Assembly (NCBI GenBank): GCA_015485495.1
Contig: WFTL01000034.1
Location: 17,540 to 81,539 of the forward strand
Reading direction: 5' to 3'
DNA from: Planctomycetaceae bacterium
Lineage (GTDB): Bacteria > Planctomycetota > Planctomycetia > Planctomycetales > Planctomycetaceae
Length of the DNA stretch: 64,000 nucleotides
Shown: piece after piece, positions 16,486-25,363 of the stretch
How the letters are laid out: every line of letters starts with the position of its first letter
How positions within the stretch are numbered: position 1 is the stretch's first letter
The notes under the pieces: generated by a model
What the model was told of the DNA's origin: nothing
Database searches by the model: none
What the model saw: only the letters and a program-made list of their open reading frames with translations
Position numbers and translations under genes: made by a program

Positions 16486-17517
16486 TTACAGTTCCCAGGC
16501 GGTGTGAGGCGACAGAGAGACGCCGGGGGACACAAGGAGCCGGTCTGCCAGCTGATCACGGCGGATGATTCCGAGCGGATGTCCGGTATCGCCGTCGGTC
16601 ACGATGCCCAGGTGGGCATTCTGCTGAAACAGTTCGCCCAGAACTTTCAGGGGAGGATCTTCTTCCCGGAAGTGCGGCAGAGGTTCGGCTGCGGCAACCG
16701 GTGTGGCGGAGGACAGCACCACGGCGGCCACGCGGACTGCGGCTGTCCATTCGCGCGGAGTTCCTTCGGTGTGCAGCAGAACCCATCCGGCCTGGTGGGC
16801 ATCGGCCGTGGCCAGAAGCTGGTCTCTGGTGCATGAGAGTGGCATGCCGGGGAATACGCTGATCGGTTCCCTGTAGTCGGCCAGGATCCGGCTGCCGGAG
16901 GTCATCAGGTTGTCCGCCAGGCGGCGCTGGATGCGGGTGAGAATTCCGTCGCGCTGTCCGGAAGCAATCAGGCCGAACAGCCGGGTTCGGCTGAACATGG
17001 TGTCCACAGAGGGACGGTCCTGCCGTGTGATTTTCGAGAGTCCTCCGGCGATGAGCGTCATGGGAAAGGTGAGCGGCAGGAACAGAAGATAAAAGAAACG
17101 AAACAATCGGTGTCCGCGGTGCAGCAGCGTCAGGGGGGCCCGGTAATACAGGCTTTTGGGGATGAGTTCTCCGAACACGAAAATCACGGGGGTCATGATC
17201 AGGGTGGCCGCGACTTCCGCGGCTGCGGACGACTGTGCCCGACTGCTCAGCGCCGCAAGCAGCAGACTGATGGCGACGGTTGTCAGGTAGTTGGCCACAT
17301 TGTTGCCGACCAGGGTTGTGGAAACGAACCGCGTCGGGTGTTCGAGGAATTCCAGAATCTGCCGTGATGTGGTGTCGCCGTGCTGGCTGCGCAGTGTGAG
17401 CTGCAGAGAGCTGACTCGATAGAATCCTGTTTCCGATCCGCTGAAGAATGCCGACAGATACATGCCGATGTAAAACAGCAGCAGTGCGGATCCCAGAAGA
17501 ATCACCGAGGAAGTCAT
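16486..17517 (-). CDS. CNNM/DUF21 membrane protein, short form
   Basis: This 343-residue protein belongs to the CNNM/CorC group of putative Mg2+/Co2+ transport proteins. The DUF21 membrane domain covers ~1-185 (YIGMYLSAFFSGSETGFYRV, VGNNVANYLTTVAISLLLA, VIFVFGELIPKSLYYR). It has the SGSETxxxR and GELIPK signatures. The C-terminal ~130 residues are a degenerate CBS-like region ending in HLGIVTDGDTGHPLGIIRRD. The CorC_HlyC domain present in its neighbour is missing. It overlaps the upstream CNNM gene by four bases (ATGA) and is one base from the next gene, so the three form an operon. The pair may be a heteromer, which is an inference. Confidence 0.88.
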   Translation of the reverse strand: MTSSVILLGSALLLFYIGMYLSAFFSGSETGFYRVSSLQLTLRSQHGDTTSRQILEFLEHPTRFVSTTLVGNNVANYLTTVAISLLLAALSSRAQSSAAAEVAATLIMTPVIFVFGELIPKSLYYRAPLTLLHRGHRLFRFFYLLFLPLTFPMTLIAGGLSKITRQDRPSVDTMFSRTRLFGLIASGQRDGILTRIQRRLADNLMTSGSRILADYREPISVFPGMPLSCTRDQLLATADAHQAGWVLLHTEGTPREWTAAVRVAAVVLSSATPVAAAEPLPHFREEDPPLKVLGELFQQNAHLGIVTDGDTGHPLGIIRRDQLADRLLVSPGVSLSPHTAWEL

Positions 17518-18815
17518 GGCGTGTGTTCCTGGTCGGAAGAAAGCAGGTCGACCGGTTCTGCCAGCACGCGTACCAGTCCTCTGTCTGTGACATCGATGGC
17601 GGTCAGTGTCCAGCCGTGCCAGGTCACCTGGTCGCCGCGTTCGGGAATTCGGGTGAGGCGATTCTGAAACAGGCCGGCCACGGTGTACAGGGTTTCGTCT
17701 TCGGGGGTGAGGCTGACACGCAGTCGGGCGGCCAGGTAGCGAAGGGTCACAAGGCCTTCGACGTGGAATCGATTCGTGTCGATTTCGATCAGCGGTTCTC
17801 TCTGCAGGACCCGCCGTGTGCGGCTGGGGGCTTCACTGACGATGCCGGCCATGAGGTCTTCCCAGGACAGAAGGCCGACCAGGTCGCCGTGTTCGTGGAC
17901 CACGGCAGCGACCCGGCGATACCGCGTTTCCAGCTCAGTCAGCACCTGCGCGGCGGTGGCGCACCACGGCACATAGACGACCGGCTGGGCGAGTTCGGCG
18001 AATGTGAGTCCGGGCCGATGATCCAGGAAATCCAGCGGCACGACGCCCAGAATTTCGGTTCCGCCGCGGCGCTGAACGAGCAGGTAATCCGTTCCGACGA
18101 GATTCAGCAGGCGTACGGAATCCGGCTGCTGATGTGGCTGCACGGTCACGCAGTGGCGGCGGGGCCGCATGAGTTCTTCCGCATGAATTTCACTCAGGTC
18201 GAGAATGTTGTGCAGCACATGCTGTTCTTCGGCCTGCATGTCGTGTCCCAGAGCAGCCGACAGGTCCAGGGCACGTTCCAGATCGTCCTGACTGAGCTGG
18301 GTTTCGCGACGGACATGCGGCCAGAACATCCGCCGCAGGGCCCGGGCGCAGCGGTCCAGCACAGGAATGACCGGATCCAGCAGAACCAGAGCGGCTGCCA
18401 GCGGCCAGGCGGCGGTCCGGGCCACCGCCGCAGGACGCATCACGGCTGCGCTCTTGGGAATGACTTCTCCGAACAGGATCATTCCGGCCAGATTCAGCAG
18501 GCTCAGCACGGCGGCCGAACCGGTTCGTCCGGCCTGGCCGAGCCGGCTGATCAGTGCGATTCCCACGGCGAAATACGCCAGGTTGATCAGCAGATTCCAG
18601 AACAGAATGCCGGTGAGCAGTCGGTCGGGATTCTGCATGAGGCCGGCAATGAGTCTCTGGCGGCTGGTTCCTGCTGCGTACTGAGCGATCTGGTCGCGAT
18701 TCAGGAAAAAGAAGGCCGTTTCACTCGATGAAAAAAACGCAGATCCCAGAATCAGCAGCAGCATGACGGCTGCCCAGGGAATCCAGATGGAAAGGGTTTC
18801 CGGTAAGATGTTCAT
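17514..18815 (-). CDS. CNNM/CorC-type transporter with CBS and CorC_HlyC domains
   Basis: This 433-residue protein is the full-length type of the CNNM/HlyC-CorC family. The DUF21 membrane domain has GSAFFSSSETAFFFLNRDQ, FWNLLINLAYFAVGIAL and GMILFGEVIPKS. A CBS pair follows (DYLLVQRRGGTEILGVVPLD and VVHEHGDLVGLLSWEDLMAG), then the C-terminal CorC_HlyC domain (RFHVEGLVTLRYLAARLRV and DETLYTVAGLFQNRLTRIPE). Such proteins take part in Mg2+/Co2+ homeostasis; old annotations as hemolysin are misleading. It is the first gene of a three-gene minus-strand operon and is divergent from bioD with a 59-bp gap, so the two promoters must be compact or overlapping. Confidence 0.92.
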   Translation of the reverse strand: MNILPETLSIWIPWAAVMLLLILGSAFFSSSETAFFFLNRDQIAQYAAGTSRQRLIAGLMQNPDRLLTGILFWNLLINLAYFAVGIALISRLGQAGRTGSAAVLSLLNLAGMILFGEVIPKSAAVMRPAAVARTAAWPLAAALVLLDPVIPVLDRCARALRRMFWPHVRRETQLSQDDLERALDLSAALGHDMQAEEQHVLHNILDLSEIHAEELMRPRRHCVTVQPHQQPDSVRLLNLVGTDYLLVQRRGGTEILGVVPLDFLDHRPGLTFAELAQPVVYVPWCATAAQVLTELETRYRRVAAVVHEHGDLVGLLSWEDLMAGIVSEAPSRTRRVLQREPLIEIDTNRFHVEGLVTLRYLAARLRVSLTPEDETLYTVAGLFQNRLTRIPERGDQVTWHGWTLTAIDVTDRGLVRVLAEPVDLLSSDQEHTP

Positions 18816-18874
18816 GGGGGCGGACGTGGCTGCCGGCAGAGGCGTTCTGTGGGGACCGCCGGGCTGAGGAGGTT

Positions 18875-19609
18875 ATGAAACCATTATTCGTTTCCGGCAC
18901 GAACACGGAAGTCGGCAAGACGTGGATTTCCACCAGGATTCTGAGCACGCTGCGGCGGGCCGGTCATCGTGTGGGGGCCTGGAAGCCCGTGTGCAGTGGA
19001 TCCGTGGAACGGGACGGCCGCCGCGTCTGGGAGGACGTCGACCTGTTGACGGCGGCTGTGACCGGTGACGCGGAAGGCCGGCAGGCGGAAGCCGTTTCTG
19101 ATCGGGTGTGCTGTCAGCGGTTTCACGCGGCTCTGGCTCCCAATGTGGCGGCACGTCGAGAAGGCCGCCGTGTTTCGGATGAACAACTGCGCAGCGGACT
19201 GGACGTCTGGCGCGGCTGCGCAGATTTCGTGGTAGTGGAAGGAGCCGGAGGACTGTTCAGTCCGCTGTCGGACACGCTGCTGGGGGCCGATCTGGCGGCC
19301 CTCCTGCAGCTTCCGGTGCTGATCGTGGCCGGCAGTCAGCTGGGAGTCATTCATCAGACGCTGGCCACCATTGAAGCGGCTGCCGCGCGGGGACTGACGG
19401 TTTCGGCCGTGATTCTGAACGCCGCGAATCCGGAGGTGTCCGATGCCGTTCTGGAATCCAGTGCTGCGGAACTGAAGCGGCTGCTGACGGGCATTCCGCT
19501 GTACTGCACCTTTCACGACGGACCGTGGCTGCTGACAGACGGAGAGGTACAAAGCTGGTTCGAAGCCGGCCGCGCAGCGACCGCAGTTCCCGGCGGGCAG
19601 GAAAGCTGA
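18875..19609 (+). CDS. bioD: Dethiobiotin synthetase BioD
   Basis: BioD closes the ureido ring of dethiobiotin from DAPA, CO2 and ATP, the penultimate step in biotin synthesis. The 244-residue product has the P-loop GTNTEVGKTWIS, the substrate lysine in GAWKPVCSG, and VVEGAGGLFSPL followed by LPVLIVAGSQLGVIHQTLAT, all typical. AGGAGG lies only two to three bases before the ATG, an unusually short spacing. No bioA, bioB or bioF is in the window. It converges on clpC with a hairpin between the two stops. Confidence 0.95.
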   Translation: MKPLFVSGTNTEVGKTWISTRILSTLRRAGHRVGAWKPVCSGSVERDGRRVWEDVDLLTAAVTGDAEGRQAEAVSDRVCCQRFHAALAPNVAARREGRRVSDEQLRSGLDVWRGCADFVVVEGAGGLFSPLSDTLLGADLAALLQLPVLIVAGSQLGVIHQTLATIEAAAARGLTVSAVILNAANPEVSDAVLESSAAELKRLLTGIPLYCTFHDGPWLLTDGEVQSWFEAGRAATAVPGGQES

Positions 19610-19639
19610 GCAGGGGATCGCTTTCCCCTTCTCCCGGCC

Positions 19640-19678
19640 CCTTCCGCTGCCGCCGAAATCGGTTCGAACGGCAGAAGG
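19640..19678. terminator. Hairpin between convergent bioD and clpC
   Basis: CTGCCG (19647-19652) pairs with CGGCAG (19669-19674), and flanking CCTT and AAGG extend the stem over a bulge. The internal CCGAAATCGG can form a small inner hairpin. It sits between two convergent stops but has no T-run on either side. Confidence 0.35.
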
Positions 19679-19715
19679 CGGCCCGCCAGACAGGACGGCC
19701 CTGTGTTCTGTGGTT

Positions 19716-22283
19716 CTATTCGTCTCCGCCGTCTTCACCGGTGCCCACGGACGCCAGTTCCGATGATTCGGATTCCGGTTCGTCTTCGGGTTCCTGGAAG
19801 TCGCCATCGAATTTGAGCTGTTTCTGGTCGCCCACTTCGGTCACGTCGACACGGATGACGTTTTTGCCTTCGAAGGTTCCTCGCAGGAGTTCTTCGGACA
19901 GAGGGTCTTCGATGAAGCGTTCCACACTGCGCCGCAGCGGCCGGGCACCATAATCCAGGCCATCGTCCATTTCGCCTTTGTCGATGATGAAGCCGCGGGC
20001 CTCGTCGGTGAGTTCCAGACGCAGGCCGCGTTCCCGGAGACGTTCGTGGACTTTGTTCAGTTCGATATCGACGATCTGCATCAGCTCGGCGCGGGTGAGT
20101 TTTCGGAAGACGACCACTTCGTCCAGCCGTCCCAGAAACTCGGGCTTGAACTGTTTCTGCAGTTCGTGCATGAGATGACGTTTCATGTCTTCATAAGACT
20201 GTTCTTCGTCCGTATCCCGCAGGGTATGCAGGCCCATGCTGCCGCCGTGCGCCATCTTGTTGGCTCCGGCATTCGTCGTCATGATCAGGATGACGTTCTT
20301 GAAATCGACCGTGCGGCCGAAGCTGTCGGTCAGGTGCCCTTCTTCCATGATCTGCAGCAGCATGTTGAAGACATCGGAATGGGCCTTTTCGATTTCGTCC
20401 AGCAGGACCACGGCGTAGGGACGCCGCCGGATTTTTTCGGTGAGCTGACCGCCTTCTTCGTAACCCACATATCCCGGAGGTGCTCCGATGAGCCGGCTGA
20501 CGTTGTGTTTTTCCATGTACTCCGACATGTCGATCTGAATGAGCGCGTCTTCGTCTCCGAACATGAATTCGGCCAGCGTCTTGGCCAGCAGGGTTTTCCC
20601 CACACCGGTCGGTCCGGAAAACAGAAACGCTCCGGTGGGCCGTTTGGGATCCTTCAGGCCGCTGCGGCTGCGGCGGACGGCTTTGCAGACCTGCCGGATG
20701 GCTTCGTCCTGACTGATGACGCGTTTGTGCAGTTCGTCTTCCATCTGCAGCAGCCGAACGGCATCTTCGCTGGACAGCCGGGTCAGGGGGATGCCCGTCA
20801 TCCGGGCCACGACTTCCGCCACGACTTCGGCATCGACGACTCCGTCCGTGCGGCGGGATTTTTCCCGCCATTCTTCCGTGAGCTGATCTTTTTTGCGCCG
20901 CAGTTTGTCGGCCTGGTCGCGCAGAGCGGCCGCCTTTTCGAACTGCTGTTCGGCGACGGCTTCTTCCTTGGCCTGATTCAGCCGCTGGATTTCGTCTTCC
21001 AGTTCCTTCAGGTCGGGCGGGCGGACCATCGACTTCAGCCGGATGCGGGCACCGGCTTCGTCGATCACGTCGATCGCCTTGTCGGGCAGGCAGCGGGACG
21101 TGATGTAGCGGGACGACATTTCCACGGCCGTTTCCAGAGCGTCGTCTGTGATCTGCACCCGATGGTGTTCTTCGTAGCGTTCCCGCAGTCCCTTGAGAAT
21201 ATCGACGGCCTGAGCGGGGGACGGCGGATCCACGATGACGGTCTGGAAACGCCGTTCGAGGGCCCCGTCTTTTTCGATGTACTTGCGGTATTCGTCCAGA
21301 GTCGTGGCGCCGATCACCTGGAGTTCTCCGCGGCTGAGAGCCGGTTTGAGGACATTGGATGCGTCGATGGCTCCTTCGGCTCCGCCGGCTCCCACCAGCG
21401 TGTGCAGTTCGTCAATGAACAGGATCGTGTTGCGGGCCCGCCGGACTTCGTTCATCACGGCCTTGATGCGTTCTTCGAACTGGCCGCGGTACTTGGTGCC
21501 GGCCACCATCATGGCCAGATCCAGAACGATGATGCGGCGATCGGCCAGCAGGTCCGGCACGTTGCCGTCGACAACCATCTGAGCGAACCCTTCGACGATG
21601 GCCGTCTTTCCGACTCCGGCTTCTCCCAGCAGCACGGGATTGTTCTTCTGACGCCGGCACAGAATCTGAATGACTCGTTCGATTTCCCGTTCCCGACCGA
21701 TGACCGGGTCCAGTTTCTTCTGACGCGCCAGTTCGCTCAGGTCCCGTCCGAAACTGTCCAGCGCCGGTGTCTTGCTGCGCGAACTGCCGCGGGAAGAACT
21801 GCCTTCGCTGCGCTCGCCGGATGATCCGGCTTCCGCGGCTTCCAGTCCGTGGCCCAGAAGGTTGAGCACTTCTTCCCGCACTTCTTCCAGTTTCAGGCCC
21901 AGGTTCATCAGGACCTGAGCGGCGACGCCTTCCTGTTCCCGCAGCAGTCCCAGAAGAAGATGCTCCGTGCCCACATAGTTGTGGTTCAGGTTCCTCGCTT
22001 CTTCCATGGCGTACTCGATGACCTTCTTGGCGCGGGGCGTCTGGGGCAGTTTGCCCATGGTCACCATGTCCGGTCCGGTCTGGACGATCTTTTCGACTTC
22101 GATGCGGATCTTGCGCAGGTCGACGTCGAGATTCTTCAGGACGTTGGCGGCAACGCCCGATCCTTCCTTCACCAGGCCCAGCAGAATGTGTTCGGTCCCG
22201 ATGTATTCGTGATTGAACCGCTGAGCCTCCTGGTTGGCCAGCTGCATCACCTTGCGTGCCCGGTCGGTGAAACGTTCGAACAT
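19716..22283 (-). CDS. clpC: ATP-dependent Clp protease ATPase subunit ClpC
   Basis: ClpC is a Hsp100 unfoldase that feeds substrates to ClpP, usually through adaptors that bind its N-domain. The 855-residue product has two Clp-N repeats (residues ~1-145: [20 protein letters not shown] and [20 protein letters not shown]). D1 has Walker [18 protein letters not shown], followed by a UVR-type coiled middle domain ([20 protein letters not shown]). D2 has [20 protein letters not shown] and the arginine fingers. The UVR-like middle domain marks ClpC rather than ClpB or ClpA. The start at 22283 follows GAGGGAAG. A gene with another Clp-N domain fused to ThiE lies divergently 562 bp away. No mcsA, mcsB or ctsR is present. 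Confidence 0.97.
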   Translation of the reverse strand: MFERFTDRARKVMQLANQEAQRFNHEYIGTEHILLGLVKEGSGVAANVLKNLDVDLRKIRIEVEKIVQTGPDMVTMGKLPQTPRAKKVIEYAMEEARNLNHNYVGTEHLLLGLLREQEGVAAQVLMNLGLKLEEVREEVLNLLGHGLEAAEAGSSGERSEGSSSRGSSRSKTPALDSFGRDLSELARQKKLDPVIGREREIERVIQILCRRQKNNPVLLGEAGVGKTAIVEGFAQMVVDGNVPDLLADRRIIVLDLAMMVAGTKYRGQFEERIKAVMNEVRRARNTILFIDELHTLVGAGGAEGAIDASNVLKPALSRGELQVIGATTLDEYRKYIEKDGALERRFQTVIVDPPSPAQAVDILKGLRERYEEHHRVQITDDALETAVEMSSRYITSRCLPDKAIDVIDEAGARIRLKSMVRPPDLKELEDEIQRLNQAKEEAVAEQQFEKAAALRDQADKLRRKKDQLTEEWREKSRRTDGVVDAEVVAEVVARMTGIPLTRLSSEDAVRLLQMEDELHKRVISQDEAIRQVCKAVRRSRSGLKDPKRPTGAFLFSGPTGVGKTLLAKTLAEFMFGDEDALIQIDMSEYMEKHNVSRLIGAPPGYVGYEEGGQLTEKIRRRPYAVVLLDEIEKAHSDVFNMLLQIMEEGHLTDSFGRTVDFKNVILIMTTNAGANKMAHGGSMGLHTLRDTDEEQSYEDMKRHLMHELQKQFKPEFLGRLDEVVVFRKLTRAELMQIVDIELNKVHERLRERGLRLELTDEARGFIIDKGEMDDGLDYGARPLRRSVERFIEDPLSEELLRGTFEGKNVIRVDVTEVGDQKQLKFDGDFQEPEDEPESESSELASVGTGEDGGDE

Positions 22284-22845
22284 TCGACTTCCCTCTCGCT
22301 GTGTCTTCGTTGTTTTCGCTCGAACGATGCCTCAGGCAGGAGGATCGGTCGATCATTTCTGGCTGGTCGGCGATTCCGGCCATCCGGCGGGACGGTTGAA
22401 ACCACCGAGAATTACAGTCAATCTAGCGCCCTGGAGGCCACGTCTGATCGGGAATTGCCGTTCGCCTGCGAAAATTTCCGGACAGACATGTCGGTTGCAG
22501 CGAGAAGACTGTTTCCCGCTGCGGGCCGTGATGTCTCACCCGCGCTCGTTTTTCGTTCAAGAACCTGGTTCTGATGCAACCCGCACGATCCGACTGCCAT
22601 ACCGGCAGACGGGTCGGTTCCCGTCCACGGGCCGCGAATCACGTGCCGGATTCTATGGGGGGGCCGGAATGGCGACAAGACAGGGCCGTCAGACTCCATG
22701 GAACTGTCGTTCGCGGCCGGAATTTGTCAAGGGTGGTCTTTCGCGGATTCCGGGCGTTCGTTCTGCCGGTTGCGGCCGGGCAGAAGTCGTTCGGTGCCGG
22801 GTGGGAGTCCCCTGCGAGTTCTCTTCTGGCGGAGACCTGTGAACC
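22284..22845. other. Divergent intergenic region clpC / Clp-N-ThiE fusion
   Basis: This 562-nt region has no credible gene. It contains an interrupted palindrome AGAACC-T-GGTTCT at 22560-22572 that could be a regulator site for either gene. I looked for a TPP riboswitch in front of the thiE fusion and for CtsR- or CIRCE-type heat-shock elements in front of clpC and saw none. Confidence 0.4.
22560..22572. promoter_or_regulatory. Interrupted palindrome AGAACC-T-GGTTCT
   Basis: Perfect 6-bp arms around one base lie between clpC and the Clp-N-ThiE gene, about 275 nt from either start. It has the form of a dimeric regulator site, but no regulator can be assigned. Confidence 0.25.
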
Positions 22846-24540
22846 GTGTTTGCCGACGAACTGACCCTGACGCCTTCAGCGGCACGTGTGATCCGCCGCA
22901 CCGGCCGGGCTGCCGCGCTGGTTCCGGAGGCTGACGTCACCGGACATCTGGTGGCGGCTTTGCTGCAGGAAGAATCGCTGGCCGGCGCCATCCTTCGATC
23001 GGCCGGTGTCCGTCCGGACATGCTGCCGAACATCCCGTCACACGATGCGGCCGGCCTGTCCGATTCGGAAGATACCGACCGGATCAGCGACCGCCTGTCG
23101 GATCAGCACCTGTCTGAACTGTCGCCGGGTCTGCTGGTGCTGCTGCACACGGCGCAGAAGCTGGCCCGCCGGCAGCCGGATGTCACGGACATCTCCAGTG
23201 AACATCTTCTGGCAGCCGTGTTCGAAACGGAATCTTCGGTACGCCGCCTGCTGCTGAAGTCCGGACTGACGGCGGATGCGGTGATGGCCCGCAGCAGTGA
23301 CAGTCCGGAATCATGCGGAGAAGCCATTCCCGTTCCTTTCGAATGGTCGGATGACGAAGGCATCCACCGGCAGTCCGGAGAACCTGCTGCGGGCAGCCGG
23401 CAGGAATCGGTCTGTTCTGTCGAGCTGCCGGCCGCCGTCGGTGCCGACGTTCGGTTCAGACATGGGCGCGTATTCGATGCCTGTTTCAATCGTGCTCGTG
23501 AAGGACTGCGTGTTCTGGAGGACTGCGCCCGATTCCTTCTGGACGATGCACGCCTGACATCCGCTCTGAAAGCCATGCGTCACCGTCTGCGGCATGGTGA
23601 ACAGCTTGTGGAAGCCGCCAGTCCGGATGCCGAAAACCGCATCGTCCGGGACCGCGACACACCGGGGGATGTGGCGACCGGTCTGACGAATGAACCGGAA
23701 TCCCGGCGGGCGGGTGTGGAAGACATCGTTCATGCGAATGCCCGGCGCGTGCAGGAAGCGCTGCGCAGTCTCGAGGAATTCGGAAAGTTCGTCGGTGCCG
23801 AGTTTGCAGAACAAATGAAGCAGATGCGCTATGAATCCTACAGTCTGCATCAGCAGATGGTCCGTTCGTGCCGTCAGCTGTCTGCATCGACACGTCGCGA
23901 ACAGCTCCGATCGGCCCGTCTGTGTGTGCTGATCACCGAATCCGGATGCTGCCGGCCGTGGCGGGATGTCGTCCGCGCCTGTCTGGATGCGGGAGTCGAC
24001 ATGCTGCAGCTTCGGGAAAAACGGCTCAATGACCGGGAGCTGTTCCGGCGGGCCGACTGGATGACCGGTGCGTGCCGCCGCGCAGGCGCTTTGTGCATCA
24101 TCAACGACCGGGCTGACGTGGCGGAAGCCGTCGATGCGGATGGTGTTCATGTGGGGCAGGACGATCTGTCGCCGCAGGCGGCCCGCGCTGTGGTCGGTCC
24201 GGAGCGGCTGGTGGGGCTGTCCACTCACAGCCGCGAAGACATCGTGGAAGCCGTCGCGGTCGATGTCGATTACCTGGGAGTCGGTCCGGTGTTTGATTCG
24301 GCCACGAAGTCGTTCGACCGCGTGGCCGGGCCGGAGCTTCTGCGGAAGGCTGCCGAACAGTCGCCCGACGTTCCCTGGTTTGCCATCGGGGGAATCGATC
24401 TGTCTGTGATCGACCGGGTTCTGGAGACCGGGGCGGCACGCATTGCCGTATCTGCTGCGGTGATCGCCGCCGAAGATCCTCAGCAGCAGGCTGCCGTCCT
24501 GCGCCGGTTTCTGCCGCCGCTGAAGGAACCCCTGTCGTGA
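22846..24540 (+). CDS. thiE: Clp-N domain / ThiD2-like domain / thiamine-phosphate synthase (ThiE) fusion
   Basis: The C-terminal ~215 residues are thiamine-phosphate synthase, which joins HMP-PP and thiazole phosphate. Its motifs are MLQLREKRLNDRELFRRAD, IINDRADVAEAVDADGVHVG, VGLSTHSRED, YLGVGPVFDSATKSF and FAIGGID. Residues ~199-345 are the helical ThiD2-like domain seen N-terminal to ThiE in cyanobacteria and planctomycetes (FDACFNRAREGLRVLEDCAR). Unusually, residues ~1-150 are two Clp-N-type repeats (TGHLVAALLQEESLAGAILR and SSEHLLAAVFETESSVRRLL) followed by a polar linker. The whole 564-residue frame is continuous. The start is GTG at 22846, with GGAG 11 nt upstream. The stop overlaps the comF start. 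clpC lies divergently upstream. Confidence 0.9.
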   Translation: MFADELTLTPSAARVIRRTGRAAALVPEADVTGHLVAALLQEESLAGAILRSAGVRPDMLPNIPSHDAAGLSDSEDTDRISDRLSDQHLSELSPGLLVLLHTAQKLARRQPDVTDISSEHLLAAVFETESSVRRLLLKSGLTADAVMARSSDSPESCGEAIPVPFEWSDDEGIHRQSGEPAAGSRQESVCSVELPAAVGADVRFRHGRVFDACFNRAREGLRVLEDCARFLLDDARLTSALKAMRHRLRHGEQLVEAASPDAENRIVRDRDTPGDVATGLTNEPESRRAGVEDIVHANARRVQEALRSLEEFGKFVGAEFAEQMKQMRYESYSLHQQMVRSCRQLSASTRREQLRSARLCVLITESGCCRPWRDVVRACLDAGVDMLQLREKRLNDRELFRRADWMTGACRRAGALCIINDRADVAEAVDADGVHVGQDDLSPQAARAVVGPERLVGLSTHSREDIVEAVAVDVDYLGVGPVFDSATKSFDRVAGPELLRKAAEQSPDVPWFAIGGIDLSVIDRVLETGAARIAVSAAVIAAEDPQQQAAVLRRFLPPLKEPLS

Positions 24541-25295
24541 CGGCTCCTTCTGTTCAGCCGCTGCGTCGAGCCCTTCTGGACCGGCTGCTGCCGCCTGTCT
24601 GTGTGGGATGCGGGGCATCCACCTGCGGCGGAACGGCCGATCTGCCGGCGGCCCTGTGTGCCGACTGCCACGATTCCCTGGCGGTTCCCATGCCGGTCGT
24701 GTGTCGTCGCTGCGGTGCCCCGGCCGGACCTCATGCAACCGAAAACAGCCGCTGTCCGCATTGCCGCGGCCGGGCGTTTCGGTTTCAGTCCGTGACCTGC
24801 CTGGGGATGTATGAAGGACTGCTTCGGGAGCTGATTGTCAGCGGAAAATGGTCGCTGTCGGCGGTGAAGGTGCGAACCGTGGCGGGAGTTCTGGCAGCCG
24901 CCCGCAGGGGGCGTCTCATGGCCTGCGGTGTCGATCGGATTCTGCCGATTCCTCAGCACTGGACGCGGCGTCTGTTCAGGAACTTCAACGCGGCTCAGAT
25001 CGTGGCCCGGGAAATCGGACAGGTCCTGGGGCGTCCCGTGGACAGCGGGATTCTGCGCCGCGCCCGCCTCACGCCTCCTCAAAAAAGACAGACTCTCCGG
25101 GAACGGGCCGCTCTGCAGAAAGGTTCCTTCGATGTGGCCGGTACGGGATGCATTCAGGGAAAGAGTCTGCTGCTGGTCGACGACATTCTCACGACAGGCG
25201 CCACGTGCGATGAAGCCGCTCGGGTGCTGCTGAAACAGGGAGCCCGCGCCTGCCACGTGGCGGTTCTGGCCCGCGTCTCGGCGTGGGCATCGTGA
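24537..25295 (+). CDS. comF: ComF-family phosphoribosyltransferase-like protein
   Basis: ComF proteins help take up DNA in competent bacteria, but in many species their role is unknown. The 252-residue product has the N-terminal zinc ribbon (CVGCG with CADCH, then CRRCG with CPHCR) and a type I phosphoribosyltransferase domain. The PRPP loop is LLVDDILTTGATCDEAARVL. LPIPQHWTRRLFRNFNAAQI is the usual ComF segment. The start GTG overlaps the previous TGA (GTGA), so it is translated with the ThiE fusion. yifB (comM-like) is close by, but I see no other competence gene. Confidence 0.92.
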   Translation: MTAPSVQPLRRALLDRLLPPVCVGCGASTCGGTADLPAALCADCHDSLAVPMPVVCRRCGAPAGPHATENSRCPHCRGRAFRFQSVTCLGMYEGLLRELIVSGKWSLSAVKVRTVAGVLAAARRGRLMACGVDRILPIPQHWTRRLFRNFNAAQIVAREIGQVLGRPVDSGILRRARLTPPQKRQTLRERAALQKGSFDVAGTGCIQGKSLLLVDDILTTGATCDEAARVLLKQGARACHVAVLARVSAWAS

Positions 25296-25363
25296 ATGTG
25301 GCGGCCGGCGGAGCGATCTCGGCCGGGCCGGCGGTCAGGTGGCAGCGGTCAGATGGAGAACAG

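Noticed and set aside
18884..19807. Long minus-strand frame opposite bioD
   Set aside because: Antisense shadow of a clear BioD; no domain is visible.
20046..21824. 592-codon plus-strand frame opposite clpC
   Set aside because: Antisense shadow; ClpC motifs are all on the minus strand.
22284..22845. Possible TPP riboswitch before the ThiE fusion (CTGATCGGGAATTGCC resembles the THI-box core)
   Set aside because: The CTGAGA element and the remaining conserved THI-box sequence are missing, and the distance to the start is large.
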